Shown here piece after piece: positions 35,443-43,452 of a stretch of DNA of 43,452 nucleotides. The number at the start of each line of letters is the position of its first letter. The first letter of the stretch is position 1. The DNA lies in assembly GCA_002698425.1 (NCBI GenBank), contig NZXU01000058.1:1-43452 (forward strand), given 5' to 3'. Position numbers and translations under genes: made by a program. The notes under the pieces were generated by a model. That model had not been told where the DNA came from. It was given only the letters and a program-made list of their open reading frames with translations, and made no database searches. Origin of the DNA: Ahrensia sp. (lineage in GTDB: Bacteria; Pseudomonadota; Alphaproteobacteria; Rhizobiales; Rhizobiaceae).

Positions 35443-38400
35443 TCAGCTCGCCTCGCGCAGTTCCTCGGCTTGCTGGAGGTCGACGGAGACGAGCTGGGAT
35501 ACGCCCTGCTCGGCCATGGTGACGCCGAAGAGGCGGTCCATGCGGGCCATGGTGATCGGATTGTGGGTGATGATCACGAAACGGGTCTCCGTGTCCTTCA
35601 CCATCTGGTCCATCAGGTTGCAGAAACGCTCGACATTATGGTCGTCGAGCGGCGCATCGACCTCGTCGAGCACGCAGATCGGCGCCGGATTGGTCAGGAA
35701 GACCGCGAAGATCAGCGCCATGGCGGTGAGCGCCTGTTCGCCGCCGGAGAGCAGCGTCATGGTCTGGGGCTTCTTGCCGGGCGGGCGGGCGACGATCTCG
35801 AGGCCGGCTTCGAGCGGGTCCTCGCTCTCGACAAGCTGCAATTCGGCCGTGCCACCGCCGAAGAGATGGGTGAAGAGCCGCTGGAAATGGCCGTGGACGA
35901 CCTCGAAGGCTTCCAGCAGCCGCTCGCGGCCTTCGCGATTGAGGTTGGAAATGGCCGAACGCAATTCGCGGATCGCCTCGATCACGTCGTCGCGTTCATG
36001 CACGAGCGTTTCCAGCCGCTCGATCAGTTCGGTCTGCTCTTCCTCGGCGCGCAGGTTGACGGCGCCGAGGCGTTCACGCTCGATCTTAAGGCGTTCGAGG
36101 CGGCGCTCGATGGCGTCGACATCCGGCATGGGCGCATCGGCGTCGAGACCGGAGAGCTTCAGCGCTTCATGGGGCGCGCAGTTCAGCGCCTCATGAATGC
36201 GCGCCTCGACTTCCTTCCGCCGTTCGACGCCGGCAGTCAGGCGCTCCTCGGCGCGGGCGCGTTCCTCGCGGGCGCCGGAAAGCGCGGTGATGGAATCGGT
36301 CGCCGCCTTGTCCGCTTCCCGCGACGCGGTTTCGGCGAGCGCCAGCTTGTCGCCGGCCTCCTTGCGCGCCTGTTCGGCAGCCTCGATCTCGCGAACCAGC
36401 TGGCGGCGGCGCAGCGGCATCTCGTCCGGCGCATCCTCGAAAGCGGCAAGTTCCTTCGCCGTCTCGTCGCGGCGGGCGGTCAGGACCCCGATCTGCTGGT
36501 CGGCATTGGCGCCGCGGGACTTCCAGCTTTCGCGCTCGGCGCGCAAGGCAACGAGGCGGCGCTGGCGCGCCTCGCGTTCGCGGGCGAGCGACTGGTGATT
36601 GGCGCGCGCCTCGGTCAGGGCGGCGCGTTCGGTCGTGACCACGGTGGACTGTTTCTCGACCGCAGCATCGAGGGCCGACAAATCGGGCTCGCCGGCAAGC
36701 GCGGTCTCGGCCTCGGCCAGGATACCCGTCGTTTCCTCGATATCGGCGGCGGCGCGGGCGACGCTTTCCTCCAGCACGGCCTTGCGCTTCGACAATTCGC
36801 CGGTGGCGCGTTCGGCGGCGGCAAGCGCCTCGCGGGCTTCGCGAACGCCGGTCTGCGCGGCGCGCAGGGCCTCACGGGACTGGCGCTCCGCCTCGATTGC
36901 GGCACGGGTTGTTTCCTTGCGCTCGGCGACGTCGGCCTCGCAGGCGCGCAAGGCCTTCGTCGCCTCGACGATCTCGGCATCGAGCTCGGCGAGGCGGTTC
37001 TTCTGGGCCAGGCGCTGCGCGGCCGGGGTCGGCGCATCGGCGCGCGCGGTATAGCCGTCCCAGCGCCATAGCGCGCCATCCTTCGTGACAAGACGCTGGC
37101 CGGTCTTTAGCGATGCCCGCAACGCTTCGCCTTCGTCTGCCGTTTCCACGACGCCGATCTGGCTCAAGGCGCGCTTCAGCGCATCGGGCGCCTTGACGAA
37201 ATCGGCGAGCGCAACGGCGCCTTCCGGCAAGGCGGGATCGTCGGCAAGCGGCGCGACAGCGGCCCAAAAGGCCGGCGCGTTGGTATCGAGCGGCAGGTCG
37301 AGATCATCTCCGAGCGCGGCGCCAAGCGCTGCCTCGTAGCCCTTCCGGACCTTCATCTGCTCGACCACGGCGGGGAAGAGGTCGCCGCCGCCGGCATTCA
37401 GACCCTTGGCGAGCGTCTGCGCCTCGGCCTCGAGCCGGTTCAGGGCCGCCTTGGCTTCCTGCAACGCCGGCTGGCGGGCGTTCTCGCCTTCGCGGGCCGC
37501 TGCGACAGTCTGCTCGGCTTCGGCGGCAGCGCGTTCGGCCTGGAACGAGGCCTCCTCGGCCGCTTCGAGCAGGAGCTTTTTTTCCGCCGGGTCGGCAAGC
37601 GACTTGATGCGGTTCTCAATGCCGGCGAGTTCCTCGCCCAGCCGCGTCTGCTGGCTGGCCAGGCGATCGAAGCGTTCGCGCGTTTCGCGGATACGCCGTT
37701 CGAGCTGGGTGCGCAGGGCACCGGCCTCGGCGCGTTCGCCGGTCAGCCGCGCCAGCTCCGTTTCCGATCGGGCGAGCGCTTCCTCGGCCTTTTCGAACAA
37801 TTGCTTGAGTTCGGCCTCGCGCTCGCCGGTCGAGGCCTCGGCTTCCGTCAGTTCGGCTTCCTCGGCGTCGAGGCGCTCGATCGCCGCACCGTTTTCTTCC
37901 TTCATCGCCTCTTCGCGGGCGATGTCGGCGGAAAGCTGGGTGCGGCGGTTCTGCAGCTCGGTCCGGCGCGCCTCTTGCCGGCGGACGTCCTCGTCGAGCT
38001 GGTTGAGCGCGATGTTGAGGCGTTGCAGCGCCGCAGCGGCGGCGGCCTCCGCCTCGCGCAGGGCGGGCAGCTGCTTTTGCGCGATGGCCTGCGTCTTGGC
38101 CGCCTCCATCTGCAATTGCGCGCGTTCGCCGACCAGCGCGGTCGCCGCGGCCAATGTCGACTGCGCCTCGCCTTCCTGCTGCTTGGCGAGCGTCCAGCGG
38201 AGATGCAGAAGCGTCGCCTCGGCTTCGCGGATATCCTTCGACAGGGCCTTGAACCGATTGGCCTGACGGGCCTGGCGTTTCAGGCTCTCGATCTGGCTTT
38301 CGAGTTCGCCAACGACGTCCTCGAGGCGCTCCAGATTGGTCTCGGCGCCGCGCAGACGCAGTTCGGCGTCATGGCGGCGTGAATGCAAGCCGGAAATGCC

Positions 38401-38904
38401 GGCGGCTTCCTCCAGCAGGGCGCGGCGGGCCTGCGGTTTGGCCTGGATCAGTTCGCCGATACGGCCCTGACCGACCATGGAGGGCGAGCGGGCGCCGGTC
38501 GACTGGTCGGCGAACAGCAGCTGCACGTCCTTGGCGCGGGCGTCCTTGCCGTTAATCTTGTAGGCCGATCCCGCCTCGCGCTCGATGCGGCGGGTGACCT
38601 GCAGCAGGTCGTCATTGTTGAAGGCGGCGGGGGCGGTGCGGTCGTTGTTTTCGAGGAAGAGGGAGACTTCCGCCGTATTGCGCGAGGGGCGCGTGCCGGA
38701 GCCCGAGAAGATCACGTCATCCATGCCGGATGCACGCATGTTCTTGTAGGAGCTCTCGCCCATCACCCACCGCAGCGCCTCGACAAGGTTCGACTTGCCG
38801 CAGCCATTCGGCCCGACCACACCGGTCAGACCGCGCTCGATTATGAATTCCGTCGGTTCGACGAAGGATTTGAAGCCGAGCAGGCGGAGCTTCTCAAAGC
38901 GCAT
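35443..38904 (-). CDS. smc: Chromosome segregation protein SMC
   Basis: This 1153-residue protein has the full SMC layout. The N-terminal ATPase half has Walker A GPNGCGKSN (residues 31-39). Long heptad coiled coils rich in Glu, Arg and Ala occupy about residues 165-500 and 650-1000, separated by a hinge around 500-640. The C-terminal half has the ABC-type signature LLSGGEQALTAMAL and Walker B ICVLDEVDAPLDD. It organises and condenses chromosomes together with ScpA and ScpB, which are not in this window. The hinge is atypically Ala/Asp-rich but this is common in alphaproteobacteria. The dsbA-smc-ppdK order is familiar in Hyphomicrobiales. Confidence 0.97.
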   Translation of the reverse strand: MRFEKLRLLGFKSFVEPTEFIIERGLTGVVGPNGCGKSNLVEALRWVMGESSYKNMRASGMDDVIFSGSGTRPSRNTAEVSLFLENNDRTAPAAFNNDDLLQVTRRIEREAGSAYKINGKDARAKDVQLLFADQSTGARSPSMVGQGRIGELIQAKPQARRALLEEAAGISGLHSRRHDAELRLRGAETNLERLEDVVGELESQIESLKRQARQANRFKALSKDIREAEATLLHLRWTLAKQQEGEAQSTLAAATALVGERAQLQMEAAKTQAIAQKQLPALREAEAAAAAALQRLNIALNQLDEDVRRQEARRTELQNRRTQLSADIAREEAMKEENGAAIERLDAEEAELTEAEASTGEREAELKQLFEKAEEALARSETELARLTGERAEAGALRTQLERRIRETRERFDRLASQQTRLGEELAGIENRIKSLADPAEKKLLLEAAEEASFQAERAAAEAEQTVAAAREGENARQPALQEAKAALNRLEAEAQTLAKGLNAGGGDLFPAVVEQMKVRKGYEAALGAALGDDLDLPLDTNAPAFWAAVAPLADDPALPEGAVALADFVKAPDALKRALSQIGVVETADEGEALRASLKTGQRLVTKDGALWRWDGYTARADAPTPAAQRLAQKNRLAELDAEIVEATKALRACEADVAERKETTRAAIEAERQSREALRAAQTGVREAREALAAAERATGELSKRKAVLEESVARAAADIEETTGILAEAETALAGEPDLSALDAAVEKQSTVVTTERAALTEARANHQSLAREREARQRRLVALRAERESWKSRGANADQQIGVLTARRDETAKELAAFEDAPDEMPLRRRQLVREIEAAEQARKEAGDKLALAETASREADKAATDSITALSGAREERARAEERLTAGVERRKEVEARIHEALNCAPHEALKLSGLDADAPMPDVDAIERRLERLKIERERLGAVNLRAEEEQTELIERLETLVHERDDVIEAIRELRSAISNLNREGRERLLEAFEVVHGHFQRLFTHLFGGGTAELQLVESEDPLEAGLEIVARPPGKKPQTMTLLSGGEQALTAMALIFAVFLTNPAPICVLDEVDAPLDDHNVERFCNLMDQMVKDTETRFVIITHNPITMARMDRLFGVTMAEQGVSQLVSVDLQQAEELREAS

Positions 38905-38929
38905 GGGAAGCGGCCCCGCCCGTCATGTC

Positions 38930-38951
38930 GGCGCGCGTCCGGGCGCGCGCC
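38930..38951 (-). terminator. GC-only hairpin between dsbA-like gene and smc
   Basis: GGCGCGCG (38930-38937) and CGCGCGCC (38944-38951) form an 8-bp stem with a 6-nt loop. It lies just after the dsbA-like stop codon and just before the smc start. Lacking a T-tract, it may attenuate rather than stop transcription. Confidence 0.4.
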
Positions 38952-38960
38952 AGAGAGCGC

Positions 38961-39623
38961 TCAGAGCAGCGGGTCGATAATGGCCGACATCTGTTCAACA
39001 CTCATGGCTCCGGAATATTTCTTTCCGTTGATGAAAAAGGTCGGGGTGGCATCCACACCGAACTCCGATGCACCGCGCTCACGCACCGCATTGATGTCAT
39101 CCAGAAGCTTCTGATTGGTCAAGCAGGCCTCGAAGCTCTCTTGTGTAAAACCGGCCAGCTTGGCGATGTTTTCCATCGGCGCGCGGGCATTCTTGACGAA
39201 AGCCCAGTCCTTCTGCTTGTCGAACAGGACGTCGACCATCGGATAGTATTTCCCTTCCGGGGCGCAACGGGCGAGCATGAAGGCCGCCGCGGCGCGCGGA
39301 TCGAAAGGGAACTCGCGCAGGATGAAGCGCACCTTGCCGGTGTCGACATAGTCCTTCTTGAGGGTCGGCCAGGTCGTCTCGTGGAAATGGGCGCAGTGGC
39401 TGCAGGTCATCGAGGCGTATTCGACGATCGTGACCGGCGCATCCTCCGGACCCAACACCTCGTCCGACAACGAGCCCGGCTCGAGCAGCTTGCCCATGTC
39501 GACCGTGCCGCTGGATTCGGGAGCCCCCTGCGCCAGGACCATGGTCGGCGCGGCGGCAAATGCCGCGGTTGCGGCCGCCGTGGCCATGAGGGCGGTGCGG
39601 CGGGTCAGGAACGTTTCAGCCAT
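38961..39623 (-). CDS. DsbA-family thiol:disulfide oxidoreductase, periplasmic
   Basis: The 220-residue protein begins with LTRRTALMATAAATAAF and an AxA-like end (VLAQG), a likely export signal of twin-arginine type. The thioredoxin-fold active site is CSHC (residues 74-77) in EYASMTCSHCAHFHETTWP. The cis-proline loop is DATPTFFINGKK near residue 190. This is the DsbA-like Thioredoxin_4 group, which oxidises or isomerises cysteines in periplasmic proteins. A third Cys pair position (ARCAPEG and EACLTN) may be structural. GGAG lies ten bases before the ATG. It is the gene immediately upstream of smc on the same strand. Confidence 0.93.
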   Translation of the reverse strand: MAETFLTRRTALMATAAATAAFAAAPTMVLAQGAPESSGTVDMGKLLEPGSLSDEVLGPEDAPVTIVEYASMTCSHCAHFHETTWPTLKKDYVDTGKVRFILREFPFDPRAAAAFMLARCAPEGKYYPMVDVLFDKQKDWAFVKNARAPMENIAKLAGFTQESFEACLTNQKLLDDINAVRERGASEFGVDATPTFFINGKKYSGAMSVEQMSAIIDPLL

Positions 39624-39752
39624 TGAGATAGAACTCCGAATTCGTTTGATTGCGCGTGGATATATGGCATCGAAGATGTCAGGACCATGGCTTTTCGCGC
39701 CTGAACGGAGGCTGAACGGGCCGATCCGGTAAACTTAGCGTCATCGTCCGGT

Positions 39753-40175
39753 TTACGATGAAAGGTGCAGGACAACCTCGCGGCGATGCGGGCGGTCGCG
39801 ATGCTCGAAGAGGTAGATGCCCTGCCACGTCCCGAGCATGGCGCGGGCGCCGGCGACCGGGATGCCGATCGAAACCTGGGTCAGCGCCGCCTTGATATGG
39901 GCCGGCATATCGTCCGGTCCCTCGGTGGTGTGGACGATCCAGCGCATCGACGGGTCGTTCGACGGCGGGACGAGCCGGCGGAAGAAGGCGTTCAGATCGC
40001 GCTGGACGTCCGGATCGGCGTTTTCCTGGATCAGGAGCGAGCAGGAGGTGTGGCGGACGAAGACGGTCAGCAACCCCTCGCCCGCGCCGGCCTCGCGCAG
40101 AAAAGCCTGCGCCTCGTCGGTGAATTCGTAGAGGCCGGGGCCCGTCGTCGATATCGAAAGGACGGCTTGCGTCAT
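39753..40175 (-). CDS. yjbQ: YjbQ family protein (UPF0047)
   Basis: This 140-residue protein matches YjbQ throughout: VFVRHTSCSLLIQENADPDV, DLNAFFRRLVP, HTTEGPDDMPAHIKAAL and GTWQGIYLFEHR. The family is a small trimeric fold; thiamine phosphate synthase activity has been reported for members, but the physiological role is unsettled. Its ATG overlaps the stop of the upstream LysE-type gene by four bases, so they form a two-gene unit. Confidence 0.93.
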   Translation of the reverse strand: MTQAVLSISTTGPGLYEFTDEAQAFLREAGAGEGLLTVFVRHTSCSLLIQENADPDVQRDLNAFFRRLVPPSNDPSMRWIVHTTEGPDDMPAHIKAALTQVSIGIPVAGARAMLGTWQGIYLFEHRDRPHRREVVLHLSS

Positions 40176-40783
40176 CGCGCCGTGAGCGCCAGCTTCGCGC
40201 CGAGCGCGACGAAGGCAGCGGCAAAGGAACGGCGCATCCAGGCCATGATGCGGGCGCTCGCCAGCACCCTGGCGCGCACGGCGGCGGCGGCGAAGCCGTA
40301 ACCGACGAAGACCACGAAGGTCATGAGCATGAAGACGGCCGACAGTTCGATCATCTGGCCAAGCGGCGCGACCGCGCCGGGATCTACGAATTGTGGCAGG
40401 AAGGCGAGGAAGAAGATCGACAGTTTCGGATTGAGGATGTTCAGCAAGGTGCCCGTGACAGCAATGCGCGGCAGGCTTCCCGCCTCGTTACCGGGCTCGA
40501 CCTTCAAAGCGCCGCGGTCGCGAATGGTCTGCCATGCGAGCCAGAGCAGATAGGCGACGCCGGCGAATTTCACCGTCTGGAAGGCCAGCGCGCTGGCATG
40601 GAGGATCGCGGCGACGCCAAGGATCGCGGCAAGCATGTGCGGCACGATGCCGAGCGTGCAGCCGAAGGCCGCCGCGACGCTGGCCAGCCGGCCGCGCGCC
40701 AGTGCGACGGCCAGCGTGTAGATGACGCCGGTGCCGGGCGCGAGGACGACGACGAGCGCGGTGACGAGGAATTCCGGAGACAT
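40172..40783 (-). CDS. LysE/RhtB family exporter
   Basis: This 203-residue protein has about six membrane helices. The family marks are LAPGTGVIYTLAVALARGR near the N-terminus, FAGVAYLLWLAWQTIRD, and FLLNILNPKLSIFFLAFLPQFVDP-like spacing with NPK and PQFV motifs. Members export amino acids such as lysine, homoserine or threonine. The substrate cannot be deduced. It is coupled to yjbQ by a 4-base overlap. Confidence 0.9.
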   Translation of the reverse strand: MSPEFLVTALVVVLAPGTGVIYTLAVALARGRLASVAAAFGCTLGIVPHMLAAILGVAAILHASALAFQTVKFAGVAYLLWLAWQTIRDRGALKVEPGNEAGSLPRIAVTGTLLNILNPKLSIFFLAFLPQFVDPGAVAPLGQMIELSAVFMLMTFVVFVGYGFAAAAVRARVLASARIMAWMRRSFAAAFVALGAKLALTAR

Positions 40784-40848
40784 GTCAAACTCCCATGATG
40801 TGCGGCGACGGTAGCCGGCGGCCGACCGGTGTCAAGCGGACGCCATGG

Positions 40849-41463
40849 TCAGAGCCGTTTCACCGGCTGGCGGAGCACCGTCTTGAGCTTTTCGGGCGCG
40901 GTCTTGCGCGGGTCGCCGAGATAAATCTCGTGGTGACGGCCGGTCGGCGCGAGACCGTTTTGCGGAATGAACTCGTCATGCATCCGGGCGATCGTCGGCG
41001 CCTCGGCGCTGTAGGGGCCGATATGCATGATCTGCACGGAGAGCCCCTCGTCGTAATCCTCAAGCCGCAGGCTGGCCGGCGGATCGCCCAGTTTTCCAGC
41101 GGCCTTCGCGATGCCGGCGTCGATCATCTCCTGGGTGATCCAGTCCGGCTGCATGATCATCATCGTCCATAGCCAGTTCGACCGGTCTCCGGCGACGAAG
41201 GCCGACATGTCCTCGGCCCACCACAGCCCCTCCAGCGGCGGCACCGTGTAGTCCTTGCCGAGTTCCTTCTTCGACGCGAACTTGACCGGGTAGCTGACCG
41301 AATAGAGCCATTCGACCGCCCGGGCATAGTCCGGCGCGGTGTTCGGATCGCCCTTGCCGTCGACCTTCAGGAAACGCATGCGAGGCACCTCGACGAGGCT
41401 GAACTTGCCCGCCGGCGGCTGCAACAGCGTCTTCATCGTTTTCTTGAAATCGATCTTTTCCAT
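40849..41463 (-). CDS. GyrI-like small-molecule-binding domain protein
   Basis: The 204-residue protein has the tandem GyrI/SHS2-like pattern, including EVPRMRFLKVDGKGDPN, EGLWWAED and MHIGPYSAEAPTIARMHDEF followed by RHHEIYLGDPRKT. Such proteins bind small hydrophobic ligands and are often called GyrI-like or SCO4506-like. No DNA-binding domain is present, so it is not a complete AraC-type regulator. Translation is strongly supported by AAGGAGG eight bases upstream of the ATG. The 271-base divergent gap to the GNAT gene should hold its promoter. Confidence 0.85.
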   Translation of the reverse strand: MEKIDFKKTMKTLLQPPAGKFSLVEVPRMRFLKVDGKGDPNTAPDYARAVEWLYSVSYPVKFASKKELGKDYTVPPLEGLWWAEDMSAFVAGDRSNWLWTMMIMQPDWITQEMIDAGIAKAAGKLGDPPASLRLEDYDEGLSVQIMHIGPYSAEAPTIARMHDEFIPQNGLAPTGRHHEIYLGDPRKTAPEKLKTVLRQPVKRL

Positions 41464-41734
41464 GGAGGTCCCTCCTTCGCGTAATCATCAGTATCACGGT
41501 GTGACGGCGCGTTGATGGCGATCAACGCAAAGCCCCGGTTGGCGGCCGCGCCCGCGATTTACTGTACCGGCGGTACGGTTTTTCGCACCGGCGCCGGCAA
41601 GCGTTTTGAGCCTTCTCGACCAACCTCCTGATTTTGCGAACGAAACCCTTTCCGCACCCGCTTGACCACGCGCCTTCTGGTTTCGCCGTCCCCGACGGGC
41701 GATTGTCCGCCGGCAATCGAAAGGAAACGGAACA
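41464..41734. other. Divergent intergenic region
   Basis: These 271 bases separate the GyrI-like gene and the GNAT gene. They contain the strong ribosome binding sites of both genes but no clear consensus promoter or further gene. Confidence 0.4.
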
Positions 41735-42337
41735 ATGACTTTGCACAGCCCCATCACCATCCGCGAAGCGGCGCCGGCGGACGCGCCCGCGCTCGCCAGA
41801 CTGATCGACATCGCCGGCGAAGGCGTTCCCTCCTGGCTCTGGACGAAAATGGCCGCCGATGGCCAGAGCCCGATCGCGGTCGGCGAGGAGCGCGCCCGCC
41901 GCGACACGGGCGGTTTTTCCTGGCGCAATGCGCTGGTCACCGAGCGCGACGGCGAGGTTGCCGCGATGATGCTCGGCTACGGGATCGGCGAACCGAGCGA
42001 GGAAGACCGCGCCGGGATCAGGGATCTGCCCGAAACGCTGCAGCCCTTCATCGAGCTGGAGCACCGTTCGGCCGGGAGCTTCTATGTCAACGCGCTCGCC
42101 ACCCTGCCCGGCCGGCGCGGGCTCGGCCTCGGCTCCGCGCTGATGCGCGCCGCCGAAGACAGGGCGAAGGCGCAGGGGATGTCGCGGATGAGCATCCAGG
42201 CCTATGAGCAGAACACCGGCGCGGTCCGGCTCTATGAGCGGCTCGGCTACAGGCGGGCGGAGACGCGGCCGGTCTTGTCGCATCCCTGCCAGCCCTATTA
42301 TGACGGACGGGTGTTGCTGCTGCTCAAGGACATCTGA
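41735..42337 (+). CDS. GNAT family N-acetyltransferase
   Basis: The 200-residue protein begins with ITIREAAPADAPALARLI and has the acetyl-CoA-binding loop in LPGRRGLGLGSALMRAAEDRA near residue 135. QNTGAVRLYERLGY near the C-terminus is the usual closing motif. It transfers an acetyl group to an unknown amine substrate. AAGGAAA lies upstream of the ATG. The next gene, a LysE-type exporter, starts eight bases after its stop, so the two are probably co-transcribed and may act on the same substrate class. Confidence 0.9.
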   Translation: MTLHSPITIREAAPADAPALARLIDIAGEGVPSWLWTKMAADGQSPIAVGEERARRDTGGFSWRNALVTERDGEVAAMMLGYGIGEPSEEDRAGIRDLPETLQPFIELEHRSAGSFYVNALATLPGRRGLGLGSALMRAAEDRAKAQGMSRMSIQAYEQNTGAVRLYERLGYRRAETRPVLSHPCQPYYDGRVLLLLKDI

Positions 42338-42345
42338 CGACGCCC

Positions 42346-42975
42346 ATGGATTTCGACACGCTGATCGTTTTCGTACCGGCCTGCTTCGCGCTCAACATGA
42401 CGTTCGGGCCGTCGAACCTCTTGGCGCTGACCAATGGCGCGCGCGAGGGGATCGGCAAGGCGGCGACGGCGGCGCTCGGGCGCATGGTCGCCTATGCGGG
42501 CCTGATCGCGATCACCGGGATCGGGCTCGGCGCGCTGCTGGCGGCGTCGGCGCTGGCGTTTTCGATCGTCAAATGGGCGGGCGCGGCCTATCTCGTCTAT
42601 CTCGGGATCCGGCTGCTACGCACGCGCGCGGCGGTCTCCGGGGACGGCGCGTCGGCGATGGCGCACCGGCCGCTTTCGAGCCTCGCGCGGCAGGAATTCC
42701 TGGTCGGCATCGGCAATCCGAAAGCGATTGTCATCTTCACCGCCTTCTTCCCGCAATTCGTCGACCCGGAGCGGTATCTCGCGAGTTTCGCGGTGCTCGG
42801 CGCACTGTTCCTCGTCTTCGAGATGTGCGCGGTGGCGCTCTATGCGCTCGCCGGCCGGCATCTCGGCCGCCTCGCCAACCATCCGAAGGCGGCGCAATGG
42901 CTGAACCGGACCAGCGGCTCGATGATGATCGGGTTCGGGTTGTTATTGGCGTTTGCAAGAAGGCCTGCGGTTTAG
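42346..42975 (+). CDS. LysE/RhtB family exporter
   Basis: The 209-residue protein has six hydrophobic segments. MTFGPSNLLALTNGAREGIG at the N-terminus, KWAGAAYLVYLGIRLLR, and the NPKAIVIFTAFFPQFVDP-type motif match the family. It likely exports an amino acid or derivative. It is unrelated in position and strand to the other LysE-type gene at 40172, though both are of similar length. It is downstream of the GNAT gene in a probable two-gene operon. Confidence 0.9.
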   Translation: MDFDTLIVFVPACFALNMTFGPSNLLALTNGAREGIGKAATAALGRMVAYAGLIAITGIGLGALLAASALAFSIVKWAGAAYLVYLGIRLLRTRAAVSGDGASAMAHRPLSSLARQEFLVGIGNPKAIVIFTAFFPQFVDPERYLASFAVLGALFLVFEMCAVALYALAGRHLGRLANHPKAAQWLNRTSGSMMIGFGLLLAFARRPAV

Positions 42976-43014
42976 GCTTCGTGGCGCGTCGCCGGCATCG
43001 CGACCCCCTCTCTT

Positions 43015-43055
43015 GTGATTTCCAAGGACTTGGCGAGCCAAGCCCAGGAAATCAC
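43015..43055. repeat. Two-level palindrome after the LysE-type gene
   Basis: GTGATTTCC (43015-43023) pairs with GGAAATCAC (43047-43055) and encloses CTTGG-CGAG-CCAAG (43029-43042). This arrangement resembles short palindromic intergenic repeats common in Rhizobiales genomes. Confidence 0.6.
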
Positions 43056-43057
43056 TT

Positions 43058-43078
43058 TCTCCCCCTCCGAGGGGGAGA
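43058..43078. repeat. C-rich/G-rich hairpin
   Basis: TCTCCCCCT and AGGGGGAGA form a perfect 9-bp stem around CCG. It follows the previous palindrome after two bases. Similar CTCCCCC...GGGGGAG elements are frequent between rhizobial genes. Confidence 0.6.
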
Positions 43079-43142
43079 GTGGGCGCGCGTCATCGGCTCC
43101 GCGCCTCATCTCCGAGACCGGATTTTTCAAAGAACTGGAAGA

Positions 43143-43199
43143 CGGGCGGTCTTGGGATCGCTCTGTCTAATGTAAATACTGCGATCTTTCGACCGCCCG
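43143..43199. repeat. Long imperfect hairpin
   Basis: CGGGCGGTC (43143-43151) pairs with GACCGCCCG (43191-43199). Inside, GATCGC (43156-43161) pairs with GCGATC (43181-43186) around a 19-nt AT-rich loop, with a symmetric 4x4 internal loop between the stems. This is a strong RNA- or cruciform-forming element with no gene explanation. Confidence 0.6.
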
Positions 43200-43452
43200 C
43201 TCGGCACTCTGCGACTTCAGACGCCGCCACGCTTGCCCCTTGGGGCAACTCGTCCGGATCCTCCGCTACGCACCTGTTGCCCGCGTCCCTCGCGGATGCG
43301 CTGCCAGCTGATCCGGGCTCGACCCTCCGCTGCTGCTACCCCGCAGGGAAACGGAGCACGGAACGGCCACGCCACGACCGATAAGCCACCCTGGTTCGAA
43401 ACATTCACGCGACAGTCACCCATCGCGCCTGCCCCATCCGCGCCACCTCAGC

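Larger units (their letters stand above)
42976..43452. other. Gene-free right end with several inverted repeats
   Basis: No open frame here has a credible start, ribosome binding site or recognisable protein. The stretch contains at least three strong hairpins, listed separately, and a near-palindrome TTGCCC-CTTG-GGGCAA at 43233-43248. It may hold intergenic repeats, a structured RNA, or a decayed gene. The sequence continues beyond the window. Confidence 0.5.

Noticed and set aside
35434..37071. Plus-strand open frames opposite smc
   Set aside because: They mirror the Glu/Ala/Arg-rich coiled-coil codons of smc and have no independent start signals.
43079..43423. Open frames on both strands in the right-end region
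   Set aside because: No ribosome binding site, biased Arg/Ser/Ala composition typical of noncoding GC-rich DNA, and no recognisable protein pattern.

Overview
The window looks like chromosomal DNA of a high-GC alphaproteobacterium, most likely a member of the Hyphomicrobiales (Rhizobiales). This rests on the dsbA-like / smc / ppdK gene order, an AniA/PhaR-like palindrome upstream of ppdK, the purine-degradation gene set and the codon use. I do not name a genus. No rRNA, tRNA, CRISPR array, transposase or integrase was recognised.

Left part (1-23424): a surface or secreted polysaccharide locus. It opens with the C-terminal part of a secreted RTX protein, with a serralysin-type C-terminal region followed by three copies of a ~150-residue domain. 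A two-domain GT2 glycosyltransferase and a sulfotransferase follow. Next come a Wzm/Wzt-type ABC exporter (minus strand) and a divergent DUF2793/beta-helix protein that resembles a phage or gene-transfer-agent spike. A more AT-rich patch carries an O-acetyltransferase and a methyltransferase-like protein. Then come glycosyltransferases of GT61, GT4 and GT2 type, ManC (GDP-mannose supply), an epimerase fused to a phosphoglycosyl transferase, Glf and GalE (UDP-galactofuranose supply), a DXD-type nucleotide-sugar transferase, a membrane-attached GT2 and a DUF2142 membrane protein. No wzx, wzy or wzz was seen, so the simplest model is a polysaccharide assembled in the cytoplasm on a lipid carrier, exported by the ABC transporter, and decorated with sulfate, acetyl and possibly methyl groups.

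Middle part (23495-30245): a tightly packed minus-strand purine catabolism operon, transcribed puuE-allA-xdhA-xdhB-uraD-uraH, with 4-base stop/start overlaps at four of its five junctions. It covers xanthine to urate and 5-hydroxyisourate to allantoin, allantoate and ureidoglycolate breakdown. Urate oxidase, XdhC and an allantoate-degrading enzyme are absent from the window. A biotin transporter gene (bioY) lies upstream behind a strong intrinsic terminator.

Right part (30368-42975): mostly housekeeping and small-molecule genes. These are an MBL-fold hydrolase, a DUF1499 membrane protein, a small acidic orphan protein, pyruvate phosphate dikinase, SMC, a DsbA-like periplasmic thiol protein, YjbQ, two LysE-type exporters, a GyrI-like protein and a GNAT acetyltransferase. 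The last 477 bases (42976-43452) contain no convincing gene but hold several strong inverted repeats.
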